From CAHJXF01 sp038240015 (GTDB lineage: Bacteria; Pseudomonadota; Gammaproteobacteria; Burkholderiales; Burkholderiaceae_D): 43,211 nucleotides of DNA. The position numbers and the translations under genes are program-made. Positions 15,950 through 24,214 of the stretch are shown here, piece after piece. Within the stretch, counting starts at the first letter, position 1. Each line of letters starts with the position of its first letter. The notes beneath the pieces are model-generated. The model worked only from the letters and a program-made list of their open reading frames with translations, did not search any database and was not told where the DNA came from. The stretch is from positions 1 to 43,211 of the forward strand of contig JBBSEF010000019.1 in assembly GCA_038240015.1 (NCBI GenBank). The letters run 5' to 3'.

Positions 15950-16495
15950 ATGATCAAGAAGACCAGCCTCCGCGCCGCCGCGCTCGCCGTGGTCGGCCTC
16001 GCCATCCACGGTTCCGTCCATGCCGCCTCGATCAACATTGCGATGCAGGCGGTCACGGCGAATGGCGTCGAGAAATCGATCGGCGCCGTCACCGCCACGG
16101 AAGTTTCGGCCGGCGTGCAATTCACTCCGGCGCTCAAGGATCTGCCGCCCGGGCCACACGGCTTTCACGTGCACGAAAAACCGAGCTGCGATACCGCGCC
16201 AGATTCGGCCAAGGGCGGCGCGAGGGCCGCGGCCTTTGCAGCCGGCGGCCACTACGACCCGGATCGCACCACCAGGCACGAGGGTCCGCAAGGCGCCGGA
16301 CACAAGGGCGACCTGCCCGCTTTGAACGTCGATGCAAAAGGCGTGGCCAGCGAGCCCGTGATCGCGCCGCATCTCAAGCTCGCGGACCTCGGCGGCCGCT
16401 CGCTGATGATCCATGCCGGCGGCGACAACTACGCCGATCAGCCGGAGAAGCTCGGAGGCGGCGGCGCGCGCATCGCGTGCGGCGTGATTCCGTAG
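15950..16495 (+). CDS. sodC: Periplasmic superoxide dismutase [Cu-Zn]
   Basis: A 181-residue protein with a Sec signal (about 1-25, ending SVHA-A). Metal ligands and disulfide are in place: GFHVHEKPSC (His73, His75, Cys80), GGHYDP (His101), GAGHKGDL (His118, Asp121), HAGGDNY (His155) and the C-terminal ARIACG (Cys177). It dismutates superoxide in the periplasm. The ATG is preceded by GAGGAG at a good distance; the longer upstream frame lies in the EamA gene and lacks a signal. It is monocistronic or follows the EamA gene with its own leader. Confidence 0.95.
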   Translation: MIKKTSLRAAALAVVGLAIHGSVHAASINIAMQAVTANGVEKSIGAVTATEVSAGVQFTPALKDLPPGPHGFHVHEKPSCDTAPDSAKGGARAAAFAAGGHYDPDRTTRHEGPQGAGHKGDLPALNVDAKGVASEPVIAPHLKLADLGGRSLMIHAGGDNYADQPEKLGGGGARIACGVIP

Positions 16496-16642
16496 GCTTC
16501 GATGAATCGCGGCGTGTCCATGTAGTGACTAGCCGCAAGATTTCGTCCCCTGCAACCGCTCGCGGCGCCTCTGCGGATAGAGTGTCATGGGTCGGCGAGC
16601 GCCGCGCGGCGCATCGTTCGTCTTCGTAATGGACAGGGAAAG

Positions 16643-18025
16643 ATGATGCGATCGATACTTCATGCAATCCGGCGCAGCGCAGCGAAGGGCCTCGCGCTGG
16701 CGTTCATCTCTTGCGGCGCGCACGCGGCGCCGACGCCGCTCGATTCGTTCAATGTCGATCCCGACGGAATCTCGGTCTCCGGCATCTCGTCGGGCGGCTA
16801 CATGGCGCAGCAATTCCTCGTGGCTTACTCCGCCAGCCTGCGCGGCGCCGGCATCGTCGCAGGCGGACCCTACTACTGCGCGAAGGGAAGCGTCGTCACC
16901 GCGCTTACCGATTGCACCACGCCGACCGTCTTGAATCCACCCGATCCAAATCAATCGATACAGGCCACCGAGACCTACGCGAGCAAAGGAGCGATCGACG
17001 CGCCCGCCCATCTCCGCAACGCGAAGGTCTGGCTGTTTTCGGGAAGCAAGGACGAGACGGTCTATCCGATCGTGATGGACAAGCTCGACGAGTACACGCG
17101 CCACTACGTGAACCCATCCAACATCTTCTACGAGAAGACCATTCCGGCCGCGCACTCGATGGTGACCGACGATTACGGCTTCGCATGCGATCACAAAGGC
17201 GACGCCAACAATCCGAACGACAACTTCATCAACAACTGCAATTACGATGCAGCCGGAAAGATCCTCGCTCACATCTACGGTCCGCTGAAGCCGGAAGCGA
17301 CGCGGCTGCGCGGCACCATCGTCAATTTCGCGCAGAGCGAGTTCATCGCCGATCCGGTTGCGCACAGCATGAACGTGAACGGCTACGCCTATGTGCCAGT
17401 CGCATGCGACGAAGGCGCGAAGTGCCGCGTTCACGTCGCCTTGCACGGATGCCTGCAATACCCCGAACGCATCGGCGACGCGTATCGCGTCCACGCGGGC
17501 TACAACGAGCGGGCGGACGCCAACCGCATCATCGTGCTTTATCCGCAGACCACCGCGAGTTCGACCCTGAGCGCGTACAACCCCAAAGGCTGCTGGGACT
17601 GGTGGGGTTACGACGACCCTAACTACGCGACCCGCAGCGGTCGGCAGATGCGCGCGATCAAGGCGATGATCGATCGGCTCGCCGCCGGCTGGCGTGTCGG
17701 TCCGATCGGCGCGCCGACCCAGTTGCACACGACGGGTTCAACCACGCAAACGGTCGCGCTTGCATGGGCTGCAAGTGGGGGTCCTCGGCTCGCGGGCTAT
17801 AACATCTATTACGCGCGTTCGGCGGCAGGGCCCTACGCATTGGCAGGCACGACCAGCGAGCTGAGTACGACGATCGACAAGCTCGCGGCCGGCACGACCT
17901 ACTACTTTCTGGTGCGTGCCGTCGATCGGCGCCATGCGGAGAGCAGCGATTCGAATCGCAGTTCGGCGGCGACCCTCACATCGCTTTCGCCGCCGCCACC
18001 GATCATCGGGCTTGTCCCGTCATGA
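16643..18025 (+). CDS. Secreted PHB-depolymerase-like esterase with fibronectin type III domain
   Basis: A 460-residue protein with a Sec signal (about 1-28) and GGGAAAG before the ATG. The esterase domain has the lipase box VSGISSGGYMAQQF (nucleophile Ser49), SKDETVYP with an Asp, PAAHSMVTDDYGFACD with a His, and the LHGCLQYPERIGDAY motif of short- and medium-chain PHB depolymerases. Residues about 355-440 form a fibronectin type III domain (VALAWAASGGPRLAGYNIYY, then TTYYFLVRAVDRRHAESSDS), as often found as a linker or binding module in extracellular depolymerases. Predicted to be exported to cleave poly-hydroxyalkanoate or an ester polymer; there is no separate substrate-binding domain at the C-terminus. 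The last residues (PPPPIIG) are Pro-rich. Confidence 0.88.
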   Translation: MMRSILHAIRRSAAKGLALAFISCGAHAAPTPLDSFNVDPDGISVSGISSGGYMAQQFLVAYSASLRGAGIVAGGPYYCAKGSVVTALTDCTTPTVLNPPDPNQSIQATETYASKGAIDAPAHLRNAKVWLFSGSKDETVYPIVMDKLDEYTRHYVNPSNIFYEKTIPAAHSMVTDDYGFACDHKGDANNPNDNFINNCNYDAAGKILAHIYGPLKPEATRLRGTIVNFAQSEFIADPVAHSMNVNGYAYVPVACDEGAKCRVHVALHGCLQYPERIGDAYRVHAGYNERADANRIIVLYPQTTASSTLSAYNPKGCWDWWGYDDPNYATRSGRQMRAIKAMIDRLAAGWRVGPIGAPTQLHTTGSTTQTVALAWAASGGPRLAGYNIYYARSAAGPYALAGTTSELSTTIDKLAAGTTYYFLVRAVDRRHAESSDSNRSSAATLTSLSPPPPIIGLVPS

Positions 18026-18115
18026 TGCGTTGGCCTCGCTGGTAAGAGCCAAGGCGATATCGGGAATTCAGAACGAAGCTTTCGCTCTCGCGCACGGCAA
18101 GTCGACTCCGTGCGC

Positions 18116-19090
18116 TCAAGCCGCCATCTTCAATGCACGGGCCAGTTCGGCCGCGCACAGCGTCACCGCGGTGTTCGCTTCATCGAGAACTTTGCCCATC
18201 GTGATGAATCCGTGGATCTGGCGTTCGAAGCACACGTAGCTCACGCGATTGCCCGCGTCCGCAAGCACACGTGCGTAGTCGAGGCCTTCGTCGCGCAGCG
18301 GGTCGTAGCCGGCGGTGAGCACCAGCGCCGGAGGCAGACGCGAATGATCGGTGTGCAACAACGGCGACGCGCGCCAATCGAGATCGTGCTTCGCGTCGTC
18401 GATGTAGTGGTCGTGGAAATAGCCGATCGTGTCGCTCGTCAACAGATAGCCCTGACCGTTGGTGGTGTGCGAAGGATGCGCGCGCCGCATGTCGGTCGCC
18501 GGATAGATCAGCAGTTGAAACGCGATCGATGGTGGGTTGCCGGCGTCGCCGCCATTCAGCTCGTCGCGAGCCGCGAGCGCGACCGCCGCGGCGAGGTTGC
18601 CGCCCGCGCTGTCGCCGCCGACCGCGATCCGTTTCGGATCGAGACCCAGTTCATGCGCATGCGCGAATATCCAGCGCGTCGCCGCATACGCATCGTCGTA
18701 CGCCGCGGGAAAACGATGCTCGGGACCAAGGCGATAGTCGATCGCGACGACTGCGACACCCGACGCGTTGGCGAGTTCGCGGCACAGCGTGTCGTGCGTA
18801 TCGAGGTCGCCGATCACCCAACCGCCCCCGTGGTAATAGACCAGTACGGGTAACGCGCGTGCCGCTTCCTCGTCGAGTACGCGAGGCCGATAGAGGCGCA
18901 TCGCGATAGGGCCATGCGGCCCCTCGGCTTGCAGCTCGCGAACCTCGGCTACGTCTTGGGGCATCGGTTGCAGCATGGCGCGGCGATCGCGATACGCGCT
19001 GCGCGCGTCGGCGGGGTTGAGCGTGTGGGTCGGCGGGATGCTCCGCGAGATCATCAGGTCGAGCAAGGCACGCGATTGGGGATGCAGCAT
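18116..19090 (-). CDS. Alpha/beta hydrolase, HSL (hormone-sensitive-lipase) family esterase
   Basis: A 324-residue cytoplasmic esterase. The HSL oxyanion motif YYHGGGWVIGDLDTHD, nucleophile box GGDSAGGNLAA, the Asp region YDPLRDEGLDYA and the His region IHGFITMGKV are all present, giving a full triad. Family IV enzymes hydrolyse short-chain esters. The protein starts MLHPQSRALLDLM, the usual N-terminal cap of the family. It lies downstream of an HTH regulator gene on the same strand with 29 bases between. Confidence 0.92.
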   Translation of the reverse strand: MLHPQSRALLDLMISRSIPPTHTLNPADARSAYRDRRAMLQPMPQDVAEVRELQAEGPHGPIAMRLYRPRVLDEEAARALPVLVYYHGGGWVIGDLDTHDTLCRELANASGVAVVAIDYRLGPEHRFPAAYDDAYAATRWIFAHAHELGLDPKRIAVGGDSAGGNLAAAVALAARDELNGGDAGNPPSIAFQLLIYPATDMRRAHPSHTTNGQGYLLTSDTIGYFHDHYIDDAKHDLDWRASPLLHTDHSRLPPALVLTAGYDPLRDEGLDYARVLADAGNRVSYVCFERQIHGFITMGKVLDEANTAVTLCAAELARALKMAA

Positions 19091-19119
19091 GAAGGCTCCG
19101 AAGATGATGCCGATGTCCT

Positions 19120-19533
19120 TCAGGCCACCGGGCGCTTGCCGCTTGATGCCGAAGGTGGCCCGCGCTTGGTCGGCTTGGCCGCGACGACTGCGCCCACAGG
19201 TTTTTTTGACGCAACTTTCGGACGGCTCTTTGCGGGACGATCCACCTTGCCATTGGGTTCGAACGCAAGATGGAAGCCGAGGGCGCCCGCGACCTTGTTG
19301 ATCGTCGCAAAAGAGGGATTGCCAGTCGGGGAGAGCGATTTATAAAGCCCTTCGCGGGTCATACCCGTGTCTCGCGCCAACGCACTCATGCTGCGCGCAC
19401 GAGCGACGGTGCCCAGCGCAAGAACCATGACGGCAGTATCGTTCGACTCCGCACAGTCTCTGAGGTATTCGGCGATCGCTTCATCGCTGGTCAGATATTT
19501 CGCTGCATCGAAAGGGCTGAATGTTTCGGCCAT
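19120..19533 (-). CDS. HigA-like antitoxin/HTH regulator with basic C-terminal tail
   Basis: A 137-residue protein. Residues 1-92 match the HigA2-like 'putative addiction module antidote' group: FDAAKYLTSDEAIAEYLRDC, then the helix-turn-helix SMSALARDTGMTREGLYKSLSPTGNPSFATINKVAGALG. Residues 96-137 form a Lys/Pro/Ala-rich tail (KVDRPAKSRPKVASKKPVGA, AKPTKRGP) beyond the usual ~95-100 residue length. Such antitoxins bind their own operator and neutralise a RelE-type toxin encoded just upstream. No full toxin gene is present; only a 23-codon C-terminal-like fragment is left. AAAGGAG lies before the ATG. It may now be a stand-alone regulator. Confidence 0.8.
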   Translation of the reverse strand: MAETFSPFDAAKYLTSDEAIAEYLRDCAESNDTAVMVLALGTVARARSMSALARDTGMTREGLYKSLSPTGNPSFATINKVAGALGFHLAFEPNGKVDRPAKSRPKVASKKPVGAVVAAKPTKRGPPSASSGKRPVA

Positions 19534-19536
19534 TGC

Positions 19537-19605
19537 TCACTCCTTTAAATCCCCTGCTATCCGTTTGGCGGCCTGTCGGACTTGATGATCTGCGGCATTT
19601 GTAAA
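19537..19605 (-). pseudogene. Possible HigB/RelE toxin C-terminal remnant
   Basis: In the frame just upstream of the HigA-like gene the last codons read FTNAADHQVRQAAKRIAGDLKE and stop three bases before the antitoxin ATG, with a stop codon 23 codons earlier. Toxins of the HigB2 type normally end in a similar acidic-basic helix (D...DI..AK.+A..+.E) right before the antitoxin. The rest of the toxin is missing; the left edge falls in an inverted repeat. This reading rests on short, low-identity resemblance. Confidence 0.4.
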
Positions 19606-19644
19606 TCATGGTTTACCGAGGATCACCCGTCAACCATGATTTAC
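19601..19644. repeat. 13-bp perfect inverted repeat
   Basis: GTAAATCATGGTT and AACCATGATTTAC are exact inverted copies separated by 18 bases. The right arm covers the stop codon of the MBL-fold gene and the left arm the edge of the toxin remnant. It is AT-richer than the surroundings and lacks a T-run, so it may be an old operator or a recombination scar rather than a terminator. Confidence 0.7.
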
Positions 19645-20897
19645 GGACGTTTGTTGGCTGCCGAATGCCCCGCCACTTCCAACACCCGCATCTCACCATG
19701 CCTGAACGTCACGAAGCGATCGGCCGGAAGGTGGGCGCGCGCCAGCGCGGCCGCGAGATCGCGCGGCGGCTGGTCGAAGGGTTCGGTGGTCAACACGAAC
19801 GTGCCCCAATGAATGCCTACCGATTGCGCGACGTTGAGTTCGCGATGAATCCTCACGGCCTCTTCGGGATTGACGTGCTGCGCGCGCAGGTACTCGTTGG
19901 GTTCGTAAGCGCCGATCGGAATCGCCGCGAAATCGAAACGATCGAAGCGCGCATGGATCAAGTCGTGAAACAGCGGCGCGTAGCCGGTGTCGCCCGCGAA
20001 GTAGAAGCGCCACGCGACCTCGGCAGACGGCGCGGGTTTGATGCGTTCGACCACGTAACCGCCCCACAGCGTTTCGAAGCGGTCGCCCGGGCCGCGCGAA
20101 CTCCAGTGCTGCGCGGGAACGAAGGTGATGCGCACGCGATCGGCCGATGCACCCTGCGGTGCGGCGATTTCGCGCACGTTCCACCAGTCGAGCGCAACCA
20201 CGTTGACCACGCCGCGCGCGCGCATCCAGCGATCGAGCTCCAGCGGCACGATGAATAGCGGAGAACCTCCCGGCTGCTTCGCAAGCGCATCGACGCTTGC
20301 CGCATCGAGGTGGTCGTAGTGGTTATGCGAGATCAGCACGACGTCGAGGTGCGGCGCTTGGGCGATTGCGAACGGCACGCGCACCTTGCGCTCGGGCCCG
20401 AGAAAGCTGAACGGCGAAGCGCGCTCCGAGAACATCGGATCGGTGATGACGTTCAGCCCCGCGAGCTGCAAGAGCACGGTCGCATGACCGACCCAGGTGA
20501 TGGTGGTGTCGCTCCGATTGGCACGCAGGTACGCAAGGTCGGGCGCAAGCACGGGGATCGCGTCGTATCCGCCAGCGGGTGGTCGGGTGCCGCCGGCTTT
20601 CGTCCAGTTCCAGTACCAGCGCGCGAGGTCGGCTGTCGTGGGAAGCTTGAACGGATAAAGGTTGCTGAAATGTTCGCCGTCGCGGGGCGCGCCTTCGAAG
20701 CGAACGGCTGCGGACTCGACGTTCGATGCGATGGGTGTAAGCGACGAAACCGTGGGCTCGCGGGACGAAGCGGATGCGGATGAACCCAAGCAGCCCGCGA
20801 AGAGAGCCGCAACGATCGAGGTGGCGACCGCGAACAAAACGCGGCGCGCACGATCGGTTTCGATCGACCGCGTGATCGTCATCGCGTTGACGATCAC
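19641..20897 (-). CDS. MBL-fold hydrolase, NAPE-PLD-like, probable lipoprotein
   Basis: A 418-residue protein. After a hydrophobic N-terminus ending LFAGCLGSS (possible lipobox, Cys about 36), the metallo-beta-lactamase core shows VGHATVLLQLAGLNVITDPM, ISHNHYDHLD (HxHxDH), YFAGDTGYAPLF and a late GIHWGTFVLTTE motif. The order and spacing are those of the UlaG/N-acylphosphatidylethanolamine-phospholipase-D-like group. Substrate in bacteria is unknown; a phosphodiester lipid is possible. The first ATG overlaps the parC stop by ATGA, which suggests coupling; an ATG six codons in is an alternative. Confidence 0.85.
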   Translation of the reverse strand: MIVNAMTITRSIETDRARRVLFAVATSIVAALFAGCLGSSASASSREPTVSSLTPIASNVESAAVRFEGAPRDGEHFSNLYPFKLPTTADLARWYWNWTKAGGTRPPAGGYDAIPVLAPDLAYLRANRSDTTITWVGHATVLLQLAGLNVITDPMFSERASPFSFLGPERKVRVPFAIAQAPHLDVVLISHNHYDHLDAASVDALAKQPGGSPLFIVPLELDRWMRARGVVNVVALDWWNVREIAAPQGASADRVRITFVPAQHWSSRGPGDRFETLWGGYVVERIKPAPSAEVAWRFYFAGDTGYAPLFHDLIHARFDRFDFAAIPIGAYEPNEYLRAQHVNPEEAVRIHRELNVAQSVGIHWGTFVLTTEPFDQPPRDLAAALARAHLPADRFVTFRHGEMRVLEVAGHSAANKRP

Positions 20898-23347
20898 GCG
20901 TCGCTGTCGGGCTTGACGAGCATGGTCGACAGCGGGCTCTTCGCCACCTTCCTGCCTTTGCGCGCGCGCTTGCCTCTATGCGGATCGAGCATCGCGCCCG
21001 CGAGTCGCATGCGCAAATCCTTGCCGCGGCTTCCCTTTCCCGTGACCACGACACCCTCCGCGCCGATCGGCAGCGCCGCGACGAGTCGCGCATCCTTCGA
21101 GAGATCCTGCAGCATCACTCCGCGACCGCCGTCGGAGAGTTTCTTGATTTCAGCCGCGGGAAAGACGAGCAGATAGCCATCGCTGCTCAGGCATGCGATC
21201 TCGGTGTCGCTGGTCACGTCGATGGCGCAAAGCCGCAAGGGACGCGGCGCTTCGAGAGGCGATCGCGCGGGTGGGGGCGCGCCATCGTCCGCGCCATCGT
21301 CCGCGTCATCGTCCACCCCCAGCGTCACGAAGCCCTTGCCGCCGCGATTGCGACTGACCAGATCACCGAGCTTGCAGACGAACCCGTGTCCGGCGGAAGT
21401 CGCGACCAGGACAGGCAAGTCGATCGCGCCCGCGATCATGGCTTCCACTCGCGTGCCTTGCTCGACATCGACGAGTGAAGTTATCGGCACCGCCTCCGTC
21501 TTGTCGCTGCGCAGCGCGCGCACACGGGGCAGGCTGGCGACCGCGACCGAATACGCGCGCCCGTCGGTGCCGAGCGCGACCAACTGGTCGACGCTTCTGC
21601 ATTCGTAGGCGGCGTACAGCGCATCGCCCGGCTTGAAAACGAACTGCGCCGCATCGGGTTGTGGTCCATTCGCATGGCCGGGCCGTGCACGCACCCACGC
21701 TTTCTCGGACACGATCACCGTCACCGCTTCATCGACGACCTTCACCTCGACCGCGGCGCGACGCTGCTCCTGAATCAAGGTGCGCCGCGGATCCCTGGCG
21801 CCGAAGGTCTTCGCATCGGCTTCGATCTCGCGAATCAATTGCCGCTTCAACGAGGCCGGATTGCCGAGCAGGTCTTCGAGCTTTTCCTTTTCGGCTCGAC
21901 GCTCCTTCAATTCCTGTTCGATGCGAATCGCTTCGAGCCGCGCGAGTTGCCGCAGGCGGATGTCGAGGATGTCCTCGGCCTGTCGATCGGAGAGTTTGAA
22001 CGCGTCGATCAACGCGGGCTTGGGCGCATCGGCTCCGCGGATGATGCGGATCACTTCGTCGATGTGGAACAGCACGAGGCTGCGGCCTTCGAGGATGTGG
22101 ATGCGGTCGTCGATCCTGCCCAGGCGATGCCTCGTGCGACGCGTCACGCACTGGTGACGAAACGCCACCCACTCGGCGAGGATGTCGGCGAGCGGTTTCT
22201 GACGCGGCCTGCCGTCGATGCCGATCATCACGAAGTTGAGCGGCACGCTCGCTTCGAGACTGGTGTGAGACAGCAACAGATTGATGAAGGCTTGCTGTTC
22301 GACGTTGCGCGACTTGGGCTCGAACACGATGCGCACCGGTGCCTCGCGGCCCGATTCGTCGCGCACCGCGTCGAGCGCGGCGAGCACCATCTGCTTGTTG
22401 GCGAGTTGATCGGTGCTCAAGGATTTCTTGCCGAGGCGCAACTTGGGATTGGTGAGCTCCTCGATTTCTTCAAGGACTTTTTGAGCGGACGTGCTGGGCG
22501 ACAATTCGGTGACGACCACTTGCCACTGCCCGCGTGCGAGATCCTCGACGATCCACTTCGCGCGCACCTTGACGCTGCCGCGTCCGCTCTCGTAGATCGC
22601 CGCGATCTCCTGCTGCGACGAGATGATCTGCCCGCCGCCGGGAAAGTCCGGGCCCTTGATGTGTTCGAGCAATTCTGCCGTCGTCGCGTTGCCGTTGGCG
22701 CGCACCATCGCGACCGCGGCCGCTGCGACTTCGGCCAGATGATGTGGCGGAATCTCGGTGGCCATCCCGACCGCGATGCCCGATGCGCCATTGAGCAACA
22801 CGAATGGCAAGCGTGCGGGCAACAACTCGGGCTCTTCGGTCGAGCCATCGTAGTTGGGCTGGAAGTCGACCGTGCCCTCGTCGATCTCGTCGAGCAACAC
22901 GCGCGCGATCGGCGTGAGACGCGCCTCGGTGTAGCGCATCGCCGCAGCGCCATCGCCATCGCGCGAACCGAAGTTGCCCTGCCCGTCGATCAACGGATAG
23001 CGCAGCGTGAAGTCCTGCGCCATGCGCACCAGCGCGTCGTACACCGACTGGTCGCCGTGTGGATGCAGCTTGCCGAGCACGTCGCCGACCACGGCCGCGC
23101 TCTTCCTCGGCTTGGCGTCGGCAGTCAGGCCGAGCTGATTCATCGCATGCAGGATGCGACGCTGCACCGGCTTCTGACCGTCGGCGACCTCGGGCAACGC
23201 ACGCCCCTTGACGACCGAGATCGCGTAGTCGAGGTAAGCGCGCTCGGCGTAGTTGCCGAGCGTCAGCGCGTCATCGGATGCGTCATTGGGCGCCGCGGGC
23301 GTGTCGAAGAGACCGGCTTGTTTCATCCCTTCCTGCGCCTCATTCAT
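20894..23347 (-). CDS. parC: DNA topoisomerase IV subunit A
   Basis: An 817-residue, complete ParC. The catalytic Tyr139 lies in AAAMRYTEARL, preceded by the HPHGDQSVYDALVRMAQDF quinolone-region helix and followed by GIAVGMATEIPPHHLAE and the C-terminal beta-pinwheel. Together with ParE it decatenates daughter chromosomes. At the E. coli Ser80 position this protein has Gln100, and Asp104 at Glu84. A 12-bp in-frame triple repeat gives an acidic DDADDGADDGA loop in the C-terminal domain. The start ATG has its ribosome site (GGGAG) inside a dispersed repeat. The stop overlaps the next gene by ATGA. Confidence 0.97.
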   Translation of the reverse strand: MNEAQEGMKQAGLFDTPAAPNDASDDALTLGNYAERAYLDYAISVVKGRALPEVADGQKPVQRRILHAMNQLGLTADAKPRKSAAVVGDVLGKLHPHGDQSVYDALVRMAQDFTLRYPLIDGQGNFGSRDGDGAAAMRYTEARLTPIARVLLDEIDEGTVDFQPNYDGSTEEPELLPARLPFVLLNGASGIAVGMATEIPPHHLAEVAAAAVAMVRANGNATTAELLEHIKGPDFPGGGQIISSQQEIAAIYESGRGSVKVRAKWIVEDLARGQWQVVVTELSPSTSAQKVLEEIEELTNPKLRLGKKSLSTDQLANKQMVLAALDAVRDESGREAPVRIVFEPKSRNVEQQAFINLLLSHTSLEASVPLNFVMIGIDGRPRQKPLADILAEWVAFRHQCVTRRTRHRLGRIDDRIHILEGRSLVLFHIDEVIRIIRGADAPKPALIDAFKLSDRQAEDILDIRLRQLARLEAIRIEQELKERRAEKEKLEDLLGNPASLKRQLIREIEADAKTFGARDPRRTLIQEQRRAAVEVKVVDEAVTVIVSEKAWVRARPGHANGPQPDAAQFVFKPGDALYAAYECRSVDQLVALGTDGRAYSVAVASLPRVRALRSDKTEAVPITSLVDVEQGTRVEAMIAGAIDLPVLVATSAGHGFVCKLGDLVSRNRGGKGFVTLGVDDDADDGADDGAPPPARSPLEAPRPLRLCAIDVTSDTEIACLSSDGYLLVFPAAEIKKLSDGGRGVMLQDLSKDARLVAALPIGAEGVVVTGKGSRGKDLRMRLAGAMLDPHRGKRARKGRKVAKSPLSTMLVKPDSDA
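21279..21314. repeat. 12-bp tandem repeat in the parC C-terminal domain
   Basis: Three head-to-tail units: GCGCCATCGTCC, GCGCCATCGTCC and GCGTCATCGTCC. Read on the parC strand they give repeated Asp-Asp-Gly/Ala-Ala units in an acidic loop. The unit is four codons, so length changes keep the frame. Confidence 0.75.
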
Positions 23348-23350
23348 TTC

Positions 23351-23390
23351 TCTCCCTCCCCTTCAAGGGGAGGGCTGGGGTGGGGATGGG
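23351..23390. repeat. Dispersed G/C-rich hairpin repeat, copy 1
   Basis: The top strand reads TCTCCCTCCCCTTCAAGGGG and goes on AGGGCTGGGGTGGGGATGGG. CCCTCCCC pairs with GGGGAGGG around TTCAA. It lies between the transglycosylase and parC, gives the former its last codons and stop and the latter its ribosome binding site. A second, slightly diverged copy lies near the right end of the window. Confidence 0.8.
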
Positions 23391-24214
23391 TCCCGGCCGA
23401 CCGCATCGACACCAACAACAGCCGGCACCGCAATCGACGCCGCAGGGGCAAGAAAGCGCAGCGGCATATCGGGATCGGGCAAGTTGCGCCGCGCCGCGAT
23501 CGTCACGCGTATGCGCTGCTTGCCGCTCGCATCTCTCGTCTCGCGTCGCGGACTGTAGAACGCGTGAAATTGATCGACCAACTTCACATACGCCTGGGTC
23601 TCGGGAAACGGCGGAATCGCATTTCGAAATCGCACCACCGCGTTCTCGCCCGCGTTGTAGGCCGCGAGCGCAAGCTCGGGTCGCGACGCGAACATTTTTT
23701 TCAGGTCCGCGAGATAGCGCGTACCGATCTCGAGATTCAAGGTCGGATCGATGAGCTTCTGATCGACGCTCTTCTTCTTGTCCGCATGCACGCCATAGCG
23801 CTCACCGGTCGCAGGCAATACCTGCATCAGACCGACCGCGCCCTTGTCCGACACCGCGCGCGGCTCGAACCCCGACTCCACCGCGACAACCGCCTTGACG
23901 AGTTGCGGATCGAGCCCATGACGGCTCGCCGCCGCACGAATCATCGGTTCGTACTTCGCGACGTTGGGATGATCGACCAGCCGCTTGAAGAGCCGCGTCT
24001 TCATCAGCGCGTCGTTGGACGCGGCATCGGCTTGTGACGCGCGCGATGCATCGCCGGCATCGCCGGTCTTCAGGAACAAGGTGTACTGGTCGCCGAGCTT
24101 CTCGGTTGCGAGATGCGTCACGCCGGCCGCATCGATGTAGCCATAGATGTCGGCGCGCGCGGGCGATGCCACCAGGAGCGCAAGAGCGAGCTGAAGAAAC
24201 GCCGCACGCTTCAT
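23363..24214 (-). CDS. Lytic transglycosylase (SLT domain) with DUF4124-like N-terminus
   Basis: A 283-residue periplasmic muramidase-type enzyme. A Sec signal (about 1-21) is followed by a DUF4124-like strand pair (DIYGYIDAAGVTHLATEK). The SLT domain has VVAVESGFEPRAVSDKGAVG with catalytic Glu113, LMQVLPATGERYGV and LALAAYNAGENAVVRF. It would cut glycan strands with 1,6-anhydro product formation. The start overlaps the GNAT stop by ATGA. The last ~11 residues (GRDPSPPQPSP) come from the dispersed repeat. A lytic transglycosylase next to parC is a common neighbourhood in betaproteobacteria. Confidence 0.92.
   Translation of the reverse strand: MKRAAFLQLALALLVASPARADIYGYIDAAGVTHLATEKLGDQYTLFLKTGDAGDASRASQADAASNDALMKTRLFKRLVDHPNVAKYEPMIRAAASRHGLDPQLVKAVVAVESGFEPRAVSDKGAVGLMQVLPATGERYGVHADKKKSVDQKLIDPTLNLEIGTRYLADLKKMFASRPELALAAYNAGENAVVRFRNAIPPFPETQAYVKLVDQFHAFYSPRRETRDASGKQRIRVTIAARRNLPDPDMPLRFLAPAASIAVPAVVGVDAVGRDPSPPQPSP

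Noticed and set aside
19582..19812. Small plus-strand open frame over the inverted repeat
   Set aside because: No ribosome site or family match, and most of it is antisense to the MBL-fold gene.
21659..24037. 792-codon open frame on the plus strand opposite parC and the transglycosylase
   Set aside because: Composition (Arg/His/Asp-rich, low in hydrophobic core residues) is that of an antisense shadow of two well-supported genes.
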